A stretch of DNA of 64,000 nucleotides from Pseudomonas mosselii (GCF_005796105.1 NZ_VAUO01000006.1:1-64000); one strand, 5' to 3'. Counted from the first letter of the stretch, positions 6,855 to 16,543 are shown. Notes: generated by a model from the sequence alone, not told the origin. Numbers and translations: made by a program.

Positions 6855-9770
6855 ATGTCATTGATTGTGCTATTGCTTCTTCCCTTCGTGGGCAGTTGCC
6901 TGGCGGCCGTCCTGCCGCACAACGCACGTAACGCCGAATCCATCCTGGCCGGGCTCGTCGCGCTGGTGGGTACCGTGCAGGTGGCGTTGATGTACCCACA
7001 GGTCGCCCATGGTGGCGTCATCCGTGAAGAGTTCCTCTGGCTGCCGAGCCTGGGCATGAACCTGGTCCTGCGCATGGACGGCTTCGCCTGGCTGTTCAGC
7101 CTGCTGATCATGGGCATCGGCACATTGGTGTCGCTCTACGCGCGCTACTACATGTCGCCACAAGACCCAGTACCACGCTTCTTCGCCTTTTTCCTGGCAT
7201 TCATGGGCGCCATGCTCGGGCTGGTGATCTCGGGCAACCTGATCCAACTGGTGTTCTTCTGGGAACTCACCAGCCTGTTCTCATTCTTGCTGATCGGTTA
7301 CTGGCATCACCGTGCCGACGCGCGCCGCGGCGCCTACATGGCATTGATGGTCACCGGCGCGGGTGGACTGTGCCTGCTGGTCGGCGCACTGCTGCTCGGC
7401 CATGTAGTCGGAAGCTATGACCTGGACAAGGTGCTGGCCGCCGGCGACCTGATTCGCCAGCACGCCCTGTACCCGGTCTTGCTGCCTCTGATCCTGGTCG
7501 GTGCACTGAGCAAGAGCGCGCAGTTCCCGTTCCAGTTCTGGCTGCCCCACGCCATGGCCGCGCCGACCCCGGTTTCTGCTTACCTGCACTCGGCAACCAT
7601 GGTCAAAGCCGGGGTGTTCCTGCTCGCACGCCTATGGCCGGTGCTGTCGGGGAGCGAGGAGTGGTTCTGGATCGTCGGTGGCGCCGGTGCCGCCACGTTG
7701 TTGCTGGGCGCCTTCGCGGCGATGTTCCAGAACGACCTCAAGGGCCTGCTGGCCTACTCGACCATCAGCCACCTGGGCCTGATTACCCTGCTGCTGGGCC
7801 TCAATAGCCCACTGGCCGCAGTCGCGGCGGTATTCCACATTCTCAACCACGCCACGTTCAAGGCCTCGCTGTTCATGGCCGCGGGCATCATCGACCACGA
7901 GAGCGGTACCCGTGACATCCGCCGTCTCAGCGGCCTGTTCCGACTGGTGCCGTTCACCGCCACCCTGGCCATGGTGGCCAGCGCCTCGATGGCCGGGGTG
8001 CCATTGATGAACGGTTTCCTCTCCAAGGAGATGTTCTTCGCCGAAACCGTGTTCATCAGCTCCACCGCCTGGGTCGAAGCCGCACTGCCAGTCATTGCCA
8101 CCCTGGCCGGCACCTTCAGCGTGGCGTACGCGCTGCGCTTCACGGTCGATGTGTTCTTCGGGCCCACCGCTCAAGACTTGCCTCACATCCCCCACGAGCC
8201 GCCGCGCTGGATGCGTGCTCCGGTTGAACTGCTGGTTCTCACTTGCCTGGTGGTCGGTATCTTCCCCGCGCAATCGGTAGGCCCTCTACTAGCCGCCGCC
8301 GCATTACCAGTGGTCGGTGGCACCCTACCTGAATACAGCCTGGCCATCTGGCATGGCTGGAACGCACCGCTGATCATGAGCTTGATCGCCATGAGCGGTG
8401 GCATTGCGCTCTACCTGGTGTTGCGCAAGCAGTTCCAGCGCGGTCGCTTCGCCTACCCGCCACTGATCGAGCGTTTCAACGGCAAGCGCTTGTTCGAACA
8501 CGGCCTGGTACGCCTGATGCTGCTCGCGCGGCACATCGAGCGGGTGTTGACCACTCGCCGCCTGCAAAAGCAACTGTTCATGCTGGTGCTGGCGGCCTTC
8601 ATCGCCGGCCTCACCCCGTTGCTGTACACCGGCCTGAGCTGGGGCGAGCGACCTAAGATCCCGGGTTCCGGGGTGTTCGTCGCGCTCTGGCTGATCGCCA
8701 TTGCCTGTGCCATCGGCGCGGCCTACCAGGCCAAGTACCACCGTCTCGCGGCGCTGATCATGGTCAGCGTGTGCGGCCTGATGACCTGCATCACCTTCGT
8801 CTGGTTCTCGGCCCCTGACCTGGCCCTCACGCAACTGGCCGTGGAGGTGGTGACCACCGTCTTGCTGCTGCTCGGGCTACGCTGGCTGCCCCGGCGTATC
8901 GAAGGCGTCTCGCCACTGCCAGGCAGCCAGGACCGCGCCCGCCTGCGCCGCTTGCGTGACTTGGTGCTGGCGGTACTGGTCGGCGGCGGCATGGCGTTGC
9001 TGTCATATGCGATGCTGACCCGACAGACCCCCAACGACATCTCCTCGTTCTACCTCAGCCGCGCCCTGCCCCAAGGCGGTGGCACCAACGTGGTCAACGT
9101 CATGCTGGTGGACTTCCGTGGCTTCGACACCCTGGGCGAAGTCACGGTGCTGGTGGCCGTAGCGCTGACCGTGTTCGCCCTGCTACGCCGCTTCCGCCCA
9201 CCGAAGGAGAGCATGCAGTTACCGGCCCAGCAACGCCAGTTGGCGCCAGACGTGGTCACCGACCTGGTCAACCCGCGTCATGCCACCGACACCGCGTTGG
9301 GCTTCATGATGGTTCCGGCCGCGCTGGTACGCCTGCTGCTGCCGATCGCCCTACTGGTTTCGATGTACCTGTTCATGCGTGGCCACAACCAACCCGGCGG
9401 CGGCTTCGTCGCAGGCCTGGTGATGTCGGTGGCGTTCATCCTCCAGTACATGGTCGCGGGCACCCAATGGGTCGAGGCACAGATGAGCCTGCGCCCGCTG
9501 CGCTGGATGGGTACCGGCTTGCTCTGCGCAACGCTCACCGGCGCCGGTGCGATGCTGCTCGGCTACCCGTTCCTGACCACCCACACCGCCCATTTGCAAC
9601 TACCGCTGCTCGGTGACGTGCACGTCGCCAGCGCACTGTTCTTCGACATCGGCGTGTTCAGCGTGGTGGTCGGCTCGACCCTGCTCATCCTCACCGCACT
9701 GGCTCACCAGTCGGTACGTGCCTATCGGCCCGGTAACCCCGCCAAGTCCAGCCAAGCAGGAGCCGCCTGA
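6855..9770 (+). CDS. mrpA: Mrp-type Na+/H+ antiporter subunit A (fused A/B)
   Basis: A 971-aa inner-membrane protein related to complex I subunit NuoL. The proton-channel core contains FFWELTSLFSFLLIGYW and FQFWLPHAMAAPTPVSAYLHSATMVKAGVFLLAR, the NuoL/MrpA signature with conserved Lys and His. The C-terminal 300 residues include the MrpB-like domain (DFRGFDTLGEVTVLVAVALTV, HNQPGGGFVAGLV), so subunits A and B are fused as usual in Proteobacteria. ATG 6855 is preferred over an upstream TTG. It is the first gene of a six-gene operon that exchanges cytosolic Na+, K+ or Li+ for protons and supports alkali and salt tolerance. Confidence 0.9.
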   Translation: MSLIVLLLLPFVGSCLAAVLPHNARNAESILAGLVALVGTVQVALMYPQVAHGGVIREEFLWLPSLGMNLVLRMDGFAWLFSLLIMGIGTLVSLYARYYMSPQDPVPRFFAFFLAFMGAMLGLVISGNLIQLVFFWELTSLFSFLLIGYWHHRADARRGAYMALMVTGAGGLCLLVGALLLGHVVGSYDLDKVLAAGDLIRQHALYPVLLPLILVGALSKSAQFPFQFWLPHAMAAPTPVSAYLHSATMVKAGVFLLARLWPVLSGSEEWFWIVGGAGAATLLLGAFAAMFQNDLKGLLAYSTISHLGLITLLLGLNSPLAAVAAVFHILNHATFKASLFMAAGIIDHESGTRDIRRLSGLFRLVPFTATLAMVASASMAGVPLMNGFLSKEMFFAETVFISSTAWVEAALPVIATLAGTFSVAYALRFTVDVFFGPTAQDLPHIPHEPPRWMRAPVELLVLTCLVVGIFPAQSVGPLLAAAALPVVGGTLPEYSLAIWHGWNAPLIMSLIAMSGGIALYLVLRKQFQRGRFAYPPLIERFNGKRLFEHGLVRLMLLARHIERVLTTRRLQKQLFMLVLAAFIAGLTPLLYTGLSWGERPKIPGSGVFVALWLIAIACAIGAAYQAKYHRLAALIMVSVCGLMTCITFVWFSAPDLALTQLAVEVVTTVLLLLGLRWLPRRIEGVSPLPGSQDRARLRRLRDLVLAVLVGGGMALLSYAMLTRQTPNDISSFYLSRALPQGGGTNVVNVMLVDFRGFDTLGEVTVLVAVALTVFALLRRFRPPKESMQLPAQQRQLAPDVVTDLVNPRHATDTALGFMMVPAALVRLLLPIALLVSMYLFMRGHNQPGGGFVAGLVMSVAFILQYMVAGTQWVEAQMSLRPLRWMGTGLLCATLTGAGAMLLGYPFLTTHTAHLQLPLLGDVHVASALFFDIGVFSVVVGSTLLILTALAHQSVRAYRPGNPAKSSQAGAA

Positions 9771-10114
9771 TGGAAGAAGTCATCGCAGTCGCCATCGGTG
9801 TACTCGCCGCCTCCGGGGTCTGGTTGATCCTGCGCCCACGCACCTACCAGGTGATCATGGGTCTGTGCCTGCTGTCGTACGGGGTCAACCTGTTCATCTT
9901 CAGCATGGGCAGCCTGTTCATCGGCAAGGAACCGATCATCAAGGAAGGCGTCACCCAGGATCTTCTGCATTACACCGACCCACTGCCCCAGGCCCTGGTG
10001 CTCACCGCCATTGTCATCAGTTTTGCGATGACCGCGTTGTTCCTGGTCGTGCTGCTGGCCTCGCGCGGCCTCACGGGCACCGACCATGTCGATGGCCGGG
10101 AGCGTGAGGAATGA
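9770..10114 (+). CDS. mrpC: Mrp antiporter subunit C
   Basis: A 114-aa membrane protein homologous to NuoK, with three hydrophobic helices. The second has the subunit C pattern MGLCLLSYGVNLFIFSMG, and the next loop holds DPLPQALVLTAIVISFAMTA, which is family-diagnostic. The ATG overlaps the mrpA stop (TGATG), indicating translational coupling. It is a structural subunit of the antiporter complex. Confidence 0.9.
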   Translation: MEEVIAVAIGVLAASGVWLILRPRTYQVIMGLCLLSYGVNLFIFSMGSLFIGKEPIIKEGVTQDLLHYTDPLPQALVLTAIVISFAMTALFLVVLLASRGLTGTDHVDGREREE

Positions 10115-11790
10115 GTGGCCTGAACCAACTGATCATCGCACCAATTCTGCTGCCGCTGCTCACCGCTGCCTTGATGCTGCTGATCGGCGAAAAGCACCGC
10201 TGGATGAAGGCCCGCCTGAATTTGCTGTCCACGTTCGCCGGCCTGGCGATTGCCGTATCGCTGCTGATCTGGGTGCGCAACCAGGGCCAGGCCGAGTCGA
10301 TTGGGGTCTACCTGCCCGGCAACTGGGCTGCACCCTTTGGCATCGTGCTAGTGGTCGACCACCTCTCGGCGCTGCTGCTGGTGCTGACCGGCATTGTCGG
10401 CAGTTGTGCCCTGCTGTTCGCCCGCGCCCGCTGGGATGGCGCCGGCGCCAGTTTCCATGCACTGTTCCAGATCCAGTTGATGGGCCTGTACGGCGCCTTC
10501 CTCACCGCCGACTTGTTCAACCTGTTCGTGTTCTTCGAAGTGCTGCTGGCGGCCTCCTACGGTTTGCTACTGCACGGCTCGGGCCGCGCGCGGGTCAAGG
10601 CCGGTCTGCACTACATCGCTGTCAATCTGTTTGCCTCATCGTTATTCCTAGTGGGCGCGGCAATGCTCTATGGGGTGACCGGCACCCTCAACATGGCCGA
10701 CCTCGCCTTGAAGATCCCGCTGGTGCCGGAAGCCGACCGTGGCCTGCTGCACGCCGGTGCAGCGATCCTGGCCATGGCATTCCTGGCCAAGGCCGGTATC
10801 TGGCCGCTGAACTTCTGGCTGGTACCGGCATACTCCTCGGCCAGTGCGCCGGTGGCGGCCCTATTCGCGATCATGACCAAGGTTGGGCTGTACGCCGTGC
10901 TGCGTCTGTGGAGCCTGCTGTTCTCCGGGCAAGCAGGTGCGTCGGCGCACTTTGGTGGCGACTGGCTGGTGTACGGCGGCTTGGCGACACTGGCCATCGC
11001 AGCGGTATCGATCCTCGCGGCCCAACGCCTGGAGCGTCTGGCCGCGCTGAGCATCCTGGTGTCGGCCGGCACCCTGCTGGCGGCGGTGGGCTTCGGCCAG
11101 CCGCTGCTCACAGGCGCGGCACTGTTCTACCTGGCAAGCTCGACCCTGGCGCTGTGCGCGCTATTCCTGCTGGCCGAGCTGGTGGAGCGTTCGCGCTCAG
11201 CCAACGAAGCACCGCTGGAGGACGAAGAAGGCGCGATGCCGTCACCGCTCGAATCGCTGCACCCGCCCAAAGGCATCAACCTGGACGACGAGCAGAAAGC
11301 CGTGATCGGCCAGATCATTCCCTGGACCATGGCGTTTCTCGGCTTGAGCTTCATCGCCTGCGCACTGCTGATCATCGGCATGCCGCCGCTGTCGGGTTTC
11401 ATCGGCAAGCTCAACCTGATCAGTGCACTGTTCAACCCGCAGGGCCTGGGCATGGCCCCGACGCAATCGCTCGGCGCCGCAGGCTGGGTCCTGGTGACCC
11501 TGCTGCTGTTGTCAGGCATGGCAGCGCTGATCGCTTTTGGCCGGGTCGGCATCCAGCGCTTCTGGAAGCCCGAAGAACGCCCCTCGCCCCTGCTGCGCCG
11601 CTACGAGTGCCTTCCCATCGTCATTCTGCTGAGCCTGTGCGTCTTCCTCAGCCTCAAAGCCGAACCACTGCTGCGCTATACCCAAGACACCGCAGCCGGC
11701 CTGCAGGCACCGGACGCCTATATCAACGCTGTCATGGCCACCCGCCCCCTGCCCGGCCCGACCACCGCCAATGCCGAGGTCCAGCCATGA
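10111..11790 (+). CDS. mrpD: Mrp antiporter subunit D
   Basis: A 559-aa NuoM/NuoN-like proton-translocating subunit with about fourteen membrane helices. Signature segments are ADLFNLFVFFEVLLAASYGLLLHG (channel Glu) and FLAKAGIWPLNFWLVPAYSSASAPVAALFAIMTKVG (channel Lys). The ATG overlaps the mrpC stop by four bases. An acidic insert at about residues 365-395 (LEDEEGAMPSPLESLHPPKG) marks a cytosolic loop. Together with MrpA it should form the ion path of the complex. Confidence 0.9.
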   Translation: MSGLNQLIIAPILLPLLTAALMLLIGEKHRWMKARLNLLSTFAGLAIAVSLLIWVRNQGQAESIGVYLPGNWAAPFGIVLVVDHLSALLLVLTGIVGSCALLFARARWDGAGASFHALFQIQLMGLYGAFLTADLFNLFVFFEVLLAASYGLLLHGSGRARVKAGLHYIAVNLFASSLFLVGAAMLYGVTGTLNMADLALKIPLVPEADRGLLHAGAAILAMAFLAKAGIWPLNFWLVPAYSSASAPVAALFAIMTKVGLYAVLRLWSLLFSGQAGASAHFGGDWLVYGGLATLAIAAVSILAAQRLERLAALSILVSAGTLLAAVGFGQPLLTGAALFYLASSTLALCALFLLAELVERSRSANEAPLEDEEGAMPSPLESLHPPKGINLDDEQKAVIGQIIPWTMAFLGLSFIACALLIIGMPPLSGFIGKLNLISALFNPQGLGMAPTQSLGAAGWVLVTLLLLSGMAALIAFGRVGIQRFWKPEERPSPLLRRYECLPIVILLSLCVFLSLKAEPLLRYTQDTAAGLQAPDAYINAVMATRPLPGPTTANAEVQP

Positions 11791-12275
11791 ATCGCCTGTT
11801 TCCGGCTCCGCTGCTGTCGCTTTCGCTGTTCGCGCTGTGGCTGCTGCTAAATCTCTCGGTGAGCCCCGGTAACCTGCTGCTGGGCACAGCCCTGGGCGTT
11901 CTGGCGCCGGTCCTGATGGCGCCGCTGCGTCCGCAGCATGCCCACGTACGCCGCCCATGGGTCATCGCCAAGCTAATTGGCCGGGTGGGCCTGGACGTGA
12001 TCGTGTCGAACCTGCAGGTAGCGCGCGGCGTGCTGCGTGCCCACCGCCACCCACCACGCTCGGCCTTCATCCACATCCCACTGCAACTGCGCGACGCCCA
12101 CGGCTTGGCCGCACTGTCGATGATTACCACAGTGGTGCCGGGTACTGTCTGGTCGGAGCTGGCACTGGACCGCAGCGTCCTGCTCCTGCACGTGTTCGAC
12201 CTGCAAGACGAAGCCGCTTTCATCGAGCACTTCAAGCACACCTACGAACGCCCGCTGATGGAGATATTCGAATGA
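11787..12275 (+). CDS. mrpE: Mrp antiporter subunit E
   Basis: A 162-aa subunit with two N-terminal hydrophobic segments and a soluble C-terminal region. Diagnostic parts are VIVSNLQVARGVLR and LSMITTVVPGTVWSELA, typical of MrpE/MnhE. The start ATGA overlaps the mrpD stop. It is needed for assembly of the complex; it has no complex I homologue. Confidence 0.9.
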   Translation: MNRLFPAPLLSLSLFALWLLLNLSVSPGNLLLGTALGVLAPVLMAPLRPQHAHVRRPWVIAKLIGRVGLDVIVSNLQVARGVLRAHRHPPRSAFIHIPLQLRDAHGLAALSMITTVVPGTVWSELALDRSVLLLHVFDLQDEAAFIEHFKHTYERPLMEIFE

Positions 12276-12550
12276 GCGGCCTGTTGACCAACGCCGTCCT
12301 CGCCAGCCTGTTCATCTTCGCCCTGGCGATGGGGCTGGCCCTGATCCGGCTATTCCGCGGCCCGTCGGCCCAGGACCGGGTACTGGCACTGGACTATCTG
12401 TATATCCTGGGCATGTTGATGATGCTGGTGCTAGGGATCCGCTACGCCAGTGACACCTACTTCGAAGGGGCGTTGCTGATCGCCCTGTTCGGCTTCGTCG
12501 GCTCGTTCGCCCTGGCCAAGTTCCTGCTGCGTGGCGAGGTGATCGAATGA
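12272..12550 (+). CDS. mrpF: Mrp antiporter subunit F
   Basis: A 92-aa, three-helix membrane subunit with the pattern LIRLFRGPSAQDRVLALD typical of MrpF/PhaF. ATGA overlap with mrpE. Last-but-one gene of the operon. Confidence 0.88.
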   Translation: MSGLLTNAVLASLFIFALAMGLALIRLFRGPSAQDRVLALDYLYILGMLMMLVLGIRYASDTYFEGALLIALFGFVGSFALAKFLLRGEVIE

Positions 12551-12912
12551 ACGAATCCGTGCAACTGCCGTTCTGGCTGGAGCTGTCTGTAGCCGCCTTG
12601 CTGCTGTTCGGCAGCCTGTTCGCGCTGATCGGCGCCATCGGTCTGGTGCGGCTGAAGGACTACTTCCAGCGCATGCATCCACCGGCACTGGCCTCGACCA
12701 TCGGTGCGTGGTGCGTCGCGCTGGCGTCGATCCTGTACTTCTCGGCCCTCAAGCAAAGCCCCGTGCTGCACGCCTGGCTGATCCCGATCCTGCTGTCGAT
12801 CACCGTCCCGGTGACCACGCTGCTACTCGCACGGGCAGCGCTGTTTCGCAAGCGCACCAGTGGCGAAGACGTACCCGATGAGGTCAGCAGCGGTCGCGAC
12901 CGCGGCAACTGA
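12547..12912 (+). CDS. mrpG: Mrp antiporter subunit G
   Basis: A 121-aa, three-helix membrane subunit. The segment LIGAIGLVRLKDYFQRMHPPALASTIGAWC is diagnostic of MrpG. ATGA overlap with mrpF; the C-terminal 20 residues are polar and cytosolic. It closes the operon; the next gene is convergent, only 3 bases away, with no room for a separate terminator. Confidence 0.88.
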   Translation: MNESVQLPFWLELSVAALLLFGSLFALIGAIGLVRLKDYFQRMHPPALASTIGAWCVALASILYFSALKQSPVLHAWLIPILLSITVPVTTLLLARAALFRKRTSGEDVPDEVSSGRDRGN

Positions 12913-12915
12913 TGC

Positions 12916-13125
12916 TCAGCCCTGGTTCAACTGCTCCAGTTCACGGCGCACCATCGCCGCGAACGGCGCAGGGCTGAGCGCATAGAGCTGCCCAGCCACC
13001 CAGGTCAACCACCCGCCCTGCAGCGCTTCACGGCGCGACAACAAGTACTGGGCCAACTCGCGGGCCGCGGCCTGATGCTCGCGGTGAAATGCGGCCCGCG
13101 AATGCGCCAGCGAAGGCGCACTCAT
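12916..13125 (-). CDS. Small hypothetical protein
   Basis: A 69-aa, mainly helical protein. Its start overlaps the stop of the upstream 156-aa gene by four bases (ATGA-type), so both are probably translated together. It has no membrane segment or known motif. Overlap with a conserved-looking partner supports it being real. Confidence 0.55.
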   Translation of the reverse strand: MSAPSLAHSRAAFHREHQAAARELAQYLLSRREALQGGWLTWVAGQLYALSPAPFAAMVRRELEQLNQG

Positions 13126-13592
13126 TCGCTGGCCTTGAACGTAGTCAGCTCACCCTTGCGCCATTTCGCGACCTTGCCCGTGACGGCCTTGAGCAGTTTG
13201 CCCAGACCTTCCGGCACTTGCTGCTGCGCTGCGAACACCAGCATCACACCCTGCCCTTCGCGGAACACGATGCCGTCACCTTCCGCGACAGATACAAACG
13301 CGTAGTCGCCCTGGCCGTAGACATTGAACTTGATATCGCGAAAACGCAGCTCCAGTTTCCCACCTTCGCGGCTGGGCAACACGGCGGCGCGGAAGTGGTC
13401 GCCCACTTTCAGCTCCAGACGTTGCTTATCATCGACCACCATCGCCTCATCGGTGTCGATTTCGGCCATGTAAAGGCCGTCGGGATTCTGCTCGGTGACG
13501 TAGACGAAACGTCCCTGGAACAACTTGACCAACTTGGCGCGCAGGTCGCCCAAGGCGAACAGGGCATGTGTGTCGAGAGTACTGACTGCCAA
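13122..13592 (-). CDS. Hypothetical protein (beta-rich)
   Basis: A 156-aa soluble protein, mainly beta (GRFVYVTEQNPDGLYMAEIDTDEAMVV, LELRFRDIKFNVYGQGDYAFVSV) with a short basic C-terminal tail. I do not recognise the family. Start placed at TTG 13592 because AGGAG lies 7 nt before it; an in-frame GTG at 13607 lacks a site. It forms a two-gene unit with the 69-aa gene. Confidence 0.6.
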   Translation of the reverse strand: MAVSTLDTHALFALGDLRAKLVKLFQGRFVYVTEQNPDGLYMAEIDTDEAMVVDDKQRLELKVGDHFRAAVLPSREGGKLELRFRDIKFNVYGQGDYAFVSVAEGDGIVFREGQGVMLVFAAQQQVPEGLGKLLKAVTGKVAKWRKGELTTFKASE

Positions 13593-13907
13593 TGAAAAGC
13601 TCCTCACATCAATTGCAACCGGCCACCGTCCTGCGCCTGATCGCGCAAGGTGGTCGTCACTTCAATTCAAAGCCGGGTAGGCCCCGGGACCTGCCGACGG
13701 AGCATCCATGCGGTACGACCCAGGGGACAACCCGGAAGTACTTCTCCCGTCCATCTCCCCAGTGCACGCGGTACGCTTCGACAGGATTCGGTAACAAGGA
13801 TACGTAATGCCTGACGGCCAAACGCCAGGAAAAAAGCGGCAGACAACCTCAGCTCCGTCGACAGAACGGGGCCGCGATCTTCAGATACGCATTACAGGGA
13901 GATGAAT
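13593..13907. other. Intergenic region, about 315 bases
   Basis: Holds the upstream regions of the divergent hypothetical genes at 13122-13592 and 13908-14093. An open frame at 13592-13807 has no ribosome site and overlaps the opposite start, so I do not call it. The middle (13660-13790) is rich in short GC repeats and could be a structured leader, but I see no riboswitch class. Confidence 0.4.
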
Positions 13908-14093
13908 ATGCACGAAAACACCGAAACCCGTCGAGAGGCGCGGAGCATTTCCTGCGCTCGCGCGCCTCGTTTTACCGTTGTCCCCGCCGGAGTCGCCTTC
14001 TATCACATCACCGACCGCATCACCGGCCGGGTCAAAGGTTTTCGCAGACATCACGTCGATGCCTGCGCATTGGCCCGCCAATTGGAGCGCTGA
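13908..14093 (+). CDS. Small conserved-looking hypothetical protein
   Basis: A 61-aa basic protein (core FTVVPAGVAFYHITDRITGRVKGFRRHHVDAC). GGGAG lies 6 nt upstream of ATG 13908; the ATG two codons earlier would abut it. The Val-Val-Pro / Tyr-His-Ile-Thr-Asp pattern looks like a small single-domain fold. Function unknown. It ends 9 bases before the convergent chemoreceptor stop. Confidence 0.6.
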   Translation: MHENTETRREARSISCARAPRFTVVPAGVAFYHITDRITGRVKGFRRHHVDACALARQLER

Positions 14094-14102
14094 TCGCGCC
14101 CT

Positions 14103-15698
14103 TCAGTCCAATCCAGGCTCGGGGCGATAGCCCAGACGCAGGCCGCCCCAGTGCTGGCCCTGGACGAAGATCGGCACCGACAGATCGTGCATCAGTTCCC
14201 CAGTATCGCGGGTGTAGGTCTGCAACAACACCCGCTGCTGATGGCTACCACAGCGAATGCCGGTACGGTCGTCGAAACAGCGCTTGCTGCGATTGTAGGC
14301 CGTGTCGTGCTGCAGCTCCCCGGTCAGCGGTTGGTTGAACGCATTGTTGTGGGTCGGCACATAACCCTGCGGCGTGCAGGCAATGGCATACACCAGCCCC
14401 TCATGCTGCTGCAGCAACGGCTCCTGAATGTCCGGTAACACCCCATCGGTATAGCGATCGAAACGCGTCGTGAAGCGCGGCGGCTGCATCTGGGGAATGG
14501 GGCGGTACTGACGATCGAACAGATCCGCCAAACTCACGACGCCCTGCTCGATGTCAGCTTCGAAGCGTTCGCCGATCTGCCGGGCACCGGCCTGGGCCAG
14601 CTCGAACACACGCTGGTGATAGGCATCCAGGCCAACCTCGGCCAAGCGTTCGCTGAGGCGCTCCACCTGTCCTTCCATTTGCACGGCAGCCTTGGCCAGC
14701 CGCTGGGTCTGCTGCTCGCTCACCGCCAGGTCGCCGCGCACCTGAGCCACCGCCTGAAACAACGTATCGAGTTGGTCACGATTGGTTTCGGTGCCGCCGG
14801 CAATCTCGCTGACCTGACACTCGACCGAGGCGACCAGCTCGGCGATCTGCGTCAGCTGGCCGCCCGTATGCTCTACCTGCTCGACACCACTGCCCAGGTC
14901 GTCCGCCAGTTCACGGATCTGCGCCACGACCTGCGCGGTGCGCGTCTGAATATCCGCGACCATCTGCCCCACCTCTTCGGTAGCGCTGGCAGTGCGCCCA
15001 GCCAAGCCCCTCACCTCGTCAGCGACGACGGCAAAACCCCGGCCATGCTCGCCCGCACGCGCGGCCTCGATGGCCGCGTTAAGGGCCAGCAGGTTGGTCT
15101 GACTGGCGATCGCCTGGATCACCAAGGTGACCCGGGCGATATCCTCACTGCGCTGGTGCAGGGCCTCGATCAGCTCTCGGCTGGCCGTGGCACGCTGGCT
15201 AAGTTGGTGCATGCGCTGGATCGACTCGCCCAGCACTGCGCTTCCGGTCAGGCTGCTGCCGTGGGCCGAACGCGCTGCGGCCAGCGCCTGCTGGCTGAGT
15301 TGAGCACTGGCTTTCTCGGTGGTGATCATGGCCTCGGCACTGCCGACGATCTCCTGGGCCGCCCCCAACTGCGACTGCACCCGGGCAGCCAATTGCTGAG
15401 CAGCGTGCGCCACGGCGGCGGCCGACAGGGCATTGTGGCTAGTACCCCGAGCCAACTGGCGGATCAGGTCGTCGTGTCCGGCAACCTCGACCTGCGCCGC
15501 AGACGCAGGCGTCTTTCGCCACCGGGGCAACCACAGCACGATCAACGCCAGGGGGACAGCCAGGTACAGTGCCTGCTCGACGAGCGCCGTCAGGCAGAGC
15601 AGCGCGCACAGGGCCAGGCCCTGCAGCAGGGCAACGCCACGCGCCGGCTGGGCGAATTCGACAGGCGGCAGAGTTCCTTCTCGCATCATCGTGATCAT
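14103..15698 (-). CDS. Methyl-accepting chemotaxis protein
   Basis: About 531 aa. Two adjacent hydrophobic segments (about 22-58) anchor it with almost no periplasmic loop, so sensing is probably cytosolic. The signalling hairpin tip ([31 protein letters not shown]) is canonical. After the coiled coil, an unusual C-terminal region of about 140 residues follows ([14 protein letters not shown]...[16 protein letters not shown]...[19 protein letters not shown]). That resembles a PAS/Cache-like ligand fold placed at the C-terminus. Start is uncertain: ATG codons at 15698, 15689 and 15686 all lack a strong site. Confidence 0.8.
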   Translation of the reverse strand: MITMMREGTLPPVEFAQPARGVALLQGLALCALLCLTALVEQALYLAVPLALIVLWLPRWRKTPASAAQVEVAGHDDLIRQLARGTSHNALSAAAVAHAAQQLAARVQSQLGAAQEIVGSAEAMITTEKASAQLSQQALAAARSAHGSSLTGSAVLGESIQRMHQLSQRATASRELIEALHQRSEDIARVTLVIQAIASQTNLLALNAAIEAARAGEHGRGFAVVADEVRGLAGRTASATEEVGQMVADIQTRTAQVVAQIRELADDLGSGVEQVEHTGGQLTQIAELVASVECQVSEIAGGTETNRDQLDTLFQAVAQVRGDLAVSEQQTQRLAKAAVQMEGQVERLSERLAEVGLDAYHQRVFELAQAGARQIGERFEADIEQGVVSLADLFDRQYRPIPQMQPPRFTTRFDRYTDGVLPDIQEPLLQQHEGLVYAIACTPQGYVPTHNNAFNQPLTGELQHDTAYNRSKRCFDDRTGIRCGSHQQRVLLQTYTRDTGELMHDLSVPIFVQGQHWGGLRLGYRPEPGLD

Positions 15699-15804
15699 CC
15701 ATCTGTGTGTCGTTATTGTGACGCCATTAAACGCCACTATAAAGCCACTATCCATAGCCGACTGGATGGACGACTCCGTCGCTTGATGCAAGGCAATAAA
15801 GCAC

Positions 15805-15836
15805 GAAGGCCCCAGGGATCGCTCCATGGGGCCTTC
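15805..15836 (-). terminator. Rho-independent terminator of the DksA/TraR-like gene
   Basis: Perfect 9-bp stem GAAGGCCCC/GGGGCCTTC with a 14-nt loop, 16 bases beyond the stop of the minus-strand gene, then GTGCTTTATT on the minus strand. Confidence 0.65.
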
Positions 15837-15851
15837 GCAAGGGGTGCCGAG

Positions 15852-16256
15852 TCAGACTTGCCGCTGGTGGCGGTCGAGTTGCTCGTGGCGCTCCTGGGCT
15901 TCGATGCAGTACTTGGTAGTCGGGCTGATCAGCAGGCGCTTCAGGCCAATCGGCTCACCGCTGTCGTCGCACCAGCCGAAGCTTTCGTCACCGATACGGT
16001 CCAGAGCCATCTCCAGTTGCGGCAGCAGGCGCTGATCGCGGTCGATGGCATTGACCAGCCAAGTGCGCTCTTCCTCGACCGAGGCGACGTCAGCCGGATC
16101 CGACGGGGTATCCAGGCCTTCGATGGCTGTGCGGTTGAGTTCGATGCGCTCATGCGTCTCGACTTTCATCGCTTGCAGCAGCGCGGTGAAGAACGCGAGC
16201 TGCTCGGCGTTCATGTAGTCATCGGCCGACATGGCCAGCAACTGTTCCTTGGTCAT
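15852..16256 (-). CDS. DksA/TraR-family protein with incomplete zinc finger
   Basis: A 134-aa protein with the DksA layout: N-terminal helical part, coiled coil with acidic tip (LDTPSDPADVASVEEERTW, about 48-67), and a C-terminal globule. The four-cysteine zinc finger is reduced: only the first Cys of each pair remains (WCDDSGEP and KYCIEAQERHE, about Cys96 and Cys117). This matches zinc-independent DksA paralogues such as P. aeruginosa DksA2. It should bind the RNA polymerase secondary channel and act with ppGpp. Start at ATG 16256. Monocistronic with its own terminator. Confidence 0.8.
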   Translation of the reverse strand: MTKEQLLAMSADDYMNAEQLAFFTALLQAMKVETHERIELNRTAIEGLDTPSDPADVASVEEERTWLVNAIDRDQRLLPQLEMALDRIGDESFGWCDDSGEPIGLKRLLISPTTKYCIEAQERHEQLDRHQRQV

Positions 16257-16515
16257 CGATTTCTCTATGAAAAAATGTGCATTGGGGCGATTCAGGTGCC
16301 GCCGTCGATTCACTCGCCAGCAGCGGAATACGTCAAGCGCCAACCGGCACTCTTTTACAGGGGGCCGAAGTCTAAGGTGCCAAGCCGCGACGGGCAACAG
16401 AAATGAAGGTCGATTTGACCGAAATAGCCAGGAATCTGCTCGCTGGTCGAGCGGGTGCAGCAGCCCAAGGAGGGTGCCGCAGGCGCACAGCGCCCTGCGG
16501 CCAGGGGTCTGCTGT

Positions 16516-16542
16516 GGGCCGTCGGCATAGCCGACGTGGCCC
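16516..16542 (-). terminator. Hairpin after the enoyl-CoA hydratase gene
   Basis: GGGCC-GTCGGC-ATA-GCCGAC-GTGGCCC, a long GC-rich hairpin one base from the hydratase stop. There is no T-tract on the minus strand, so it may act as an mRNA 3' end stabiliser or Rho-type end. A second GC-rich hairpin follows at about 16476-16501. Confidence 0.45.
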
Positions 16543-16543
16543 T

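Noticed and set aside
10086..11786. Long plus-strand frame through mrpD ahead of mrpE
   Set aside because: It is the shadow of mrpD in another frame; only the part from 11787 is the real mrpE.
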